Both the position numbers and the translations under genes were made by a program. A stretch of 64,000 bases of DNA, from NCBI GenBank assembly GCA_944325355.1, contig CALUZS010000013.1:19562-83561 (forward strand). Direction: 5' to 3'. Each line of letters begins with the position of its first letter. The stretch's first letter is position 1. This DNA comes from an uncultured Parabacteroides sp. (GTDB lineage Bacteria > Bacteroidota > Bacteroidia > Bacteroidales > Tannerellaceae). Under the pieces are notes generated by a model. That model did no database searches, had not been told where the DNA came from, and worked only from the letters and a program-made list of their open reading frames with translations. Shown here one piece after another: positions 62,768 to 64,000 of this stretch.

Positions 62768-63769
62768 ATGAAAACATTAACAAACGAAAAATTGACAATT
62801 ATCGGTGCAGCCGGAATGATCGGCTCAAACATGGCGCAAACAGCAATAATGATGAAACTGACATCAGACATATGCTTGTACGACCCATATGCACCCGGGC
62901 TGCAAGGCGTAGCAGAAGAACTTTTCCATTGCGGATTTGAAGGCGTCAACATTACATACACTTCCGACATCAAAGCCGCACTGACCGGAGCAAAGTACAT
63001 CGTAAACTCCGGAGGGGCAGCACGCAAAGCCGGAATGACACGGGAAGATTTACTAAAAGGGAATGCTGCCATTGCTGAAGAATTTGGAAAGAATGTCAAA
63101 ACTTATTGTCCGGATGTAAAACATATTGTAATAATATTCAACCCGGCTGATATCACAGGACTGATAACGCTTTTATACTCTGGATTAAAGCCGTCACAAG
63201 TCACAACGTTGGCAGCCTTGGACTCTACTCGTTTGCGTAGCGAACTGGCAAAACATTTCAAAATATCTATGGACAAAGTGGAAAACTGCCGGACATATGG
63301 GGGACACGGAGAACAGATGGCAGTTTTTGCTTCAACGGCAAAAATTGACGGAACGCCTTTAAACGATTTAATCGGCACACCCGGATTATCCAAAGAAGAA
63401 TGGAGTGAAATCCAACAAAAAGTTATAAAAGGCGGAGCTAACATCATCAATCTTCGAGGACGTTCCTCTTTCCAAAGTCCGGCATACATTTCAATTGAAA
63501 TGATTGCGGCGGCAATGGGAGGTACACCTTTCCGTTGGCCTGCCGGGACGTATGTATCCAACAGCCAGTTTGAACACATAATGATGGCATGGGAAACATC
63601 CATCACTGCTGACGGATGCCAACTGAAAAAAGTGTCTGGCACTCCTGAAGAAGAAAATGCCCTACAAAAAAGTTACGAGCATTTGTGCGCGTTACGAGAC
63701 GAGGTTATCGGCATGGGTGTCCTGCCACCAGTGAATGAATGGAGCAAACTGAATCCCAACATCCGGTGA
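62768..63769 (+). CDS. mdh: malate dehydrogenase (lactate/malate dehydrogenase family)
   Basis: The enzyme interconverts malate and oxaloacetate with NAD(P). The 333-residue protein has the nucleotide site IIGAAGMIGSNMAQ (Gly13, Gly16, Gly19), the substrate-loop arginines in GGAARKAGMTREDLL, VNSGGAA, IFNPADI, the arginine-containing LDSTRLRSELA and the catalytic His in YGGHGEQM. It is a little longer than the 310-residue form of many bacteria. The active-site loop GGAARKAGMTR fits malate better than lactate, but the substrate is inferred. It stands alone, convergent with an rRNA operon. Confidence 0.92.
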   Translation: MKTLTNEKLTIIGAAGMIGSNMAQTAIMMKLTSDICLYDPYAPGLQGVAEELFHCGFEGVNITYTSDIKAALTGAKYIVNSGGAARKAGMTREDLLKGNAAIAEEFGKNVKTYCPDVKHIVIIFNPADITGLITLLYSGLKPSQVTTLAALDSTRLRSELAKHFKISMDKVENCRTYGGHGEQMAVFASTAKIDGTPLNDLIGTPGLSKEEWSEIQQKVIKGGANIINLRGRSSFQSPAYISIEMIAAAMGGTPFRWPAGTYVSNSQFEHIMMAWETSITADGCQLKKVSGTPEEENALQKSYEHLCALRDEVIGMGVLPPVNEWSKLNPNIR

Positions 63770-63885
63770 AGGAAACAGTAGCCCTCTCAAATAACGGATT
63801 AGATCGAAAAACATCAAGCAGTTTTCCTTAAGACTGCGGGCATTCCGTTTGGGGATTCCGGTCGTTTTCCCCGGGAGGGGCGGCA

Positions 63886-63929
63886 TAAAAAAAGGGGGCG
63901 AAGGACTTCTTCCTGTCCTTCACCCCCCC
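63886..63929 (-). terminator. rRNA operon terminator
   Basis: On the minus strand a stem GGGGGTGAAGGAC / GTCCTTCGCCCCC (one G-T pair) is followed by TTTTTTT. It lies just after the 5S rRNA 3' end. Confidence 0.9.
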
Positions 63930-63936
63930 TACATAT

Positions 63937-64000
63937 GCGGCGGCTACCTACTCTCCCACTCGCGCAGTACCATCGGCGTTATCGGGCTTAACTGCTCTGT
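63937..64000 (-). rRNA. rrf: 5S ribosomal RNA, 3' part
   Basis: Read on the minus strand, the last 64 bases give the 3' half of 5S rRNA: GAGCAGTTAAGCCCG, GATGGTACTGC, GTGGGAGAGTAGGT and GCCGCC at the end. It is cut by the window edge; the 23S and 16S genes are expected to the right. The exact 3' end is uncertain by a few bases. Confidence 0.93.

Overview
The window is chromosomal DNA from a member of the Bacteroidota, most likely order Bacteroidales. The evidence is: a tmRNA whose tag reads GENNYALAA; a fused LpxC-FabZ protein; many promoters of the TAnnTTTG (-7) type instead of TATAAT; family-specific proteins (DUF4434, DUF4494, a DUF6565-like lipoprotein, PF12831-type FAD lipoproteins); and few Shine-Dalgarno sequences. 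I cannot fix the genus from sequence alone. There is no phage, insertion sequence, CRISPR array or integrated element; almost everything is a complete gene in compact operons.

Layout. 1-1.0 kb: small membrane protein and an OmpH/Skp-like protein (+). 1.2-9.2 kb (-): two adjacent runs that look like carbohydrate processing, one with a sugar-porter MFS permease, a DUF4434 protein with a Tat-like signal and an FAD oxidoreductase lipoprotein, the other with a basic-secretory-type metalloprotein lipoprotein, a second DUF4434 protein and a secreted esterase. 9.2-12 kb (-): proS, a small lipoprotein, and tmRNA with its own promoter and leader hairpin. 12-14.2 kb: a GH43 arabinosidase/xylosidase and a secreted esterase, convergent. 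14.2-22.3 kb (-): miaA with a pRiA4b-like protein, then lipid A and housekeeping genes (lpxA, lpxC/fabZ, lpxD, pyrF, prfA, a purM homologue).

22.4-30.6 kb: a GH73/LysM glucosaminidase, cdd (+), an outer-membrane protein, then a DigH/GHL10-type glycosidase, an AmpG-like permease and a nitrilase-family amidase in one run, and a phosphohexomutase. 30.7-34.7 kb (-): DUF4494, YggS, a DHODH-like protein and a CoA-disulfide reductase-rhodanese fusion. 35-38.2 kb: a large AsmA-like protein (+). 38.2-40.5 kb (-): rfbC-rfbB and zinc-free L31. 40.8-45.6 kb (+): class II fructose-bisphosphate aldolase, nhaA, a YhcH-family protein and an acyl-CoA/AMP ligase. 45.7-53.3 kb (-): ridA, rlmB, an M16 peptidase, an orphan histidine kinase, a patatin, nadK and a CBS protein. 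53.4-60.7 kb (+): pdxJ, a TolQ/TolR/TonB-like energy-transduction set, a DJ-1 protein, an EamA exporter, and a TldD/TldE pair in which only TldD carries an export signal. 60.8-64 kb: YgiQ radical SAM (-), mdh (+), and the 3' end of a 5S rRNA with the terminator of an rRNA operon entering from the right edge.

The stretches worth a second look are the double-DUF4434 region (1.2-9.2 kb), the DigH-AmpG-amidase run (25.3-28.7 kb), the exported TldD with a seemingly cytoplasmic TldE (57.8-60.7 kb), and the orphan kinase. The -7 boxes also correct several start codons.
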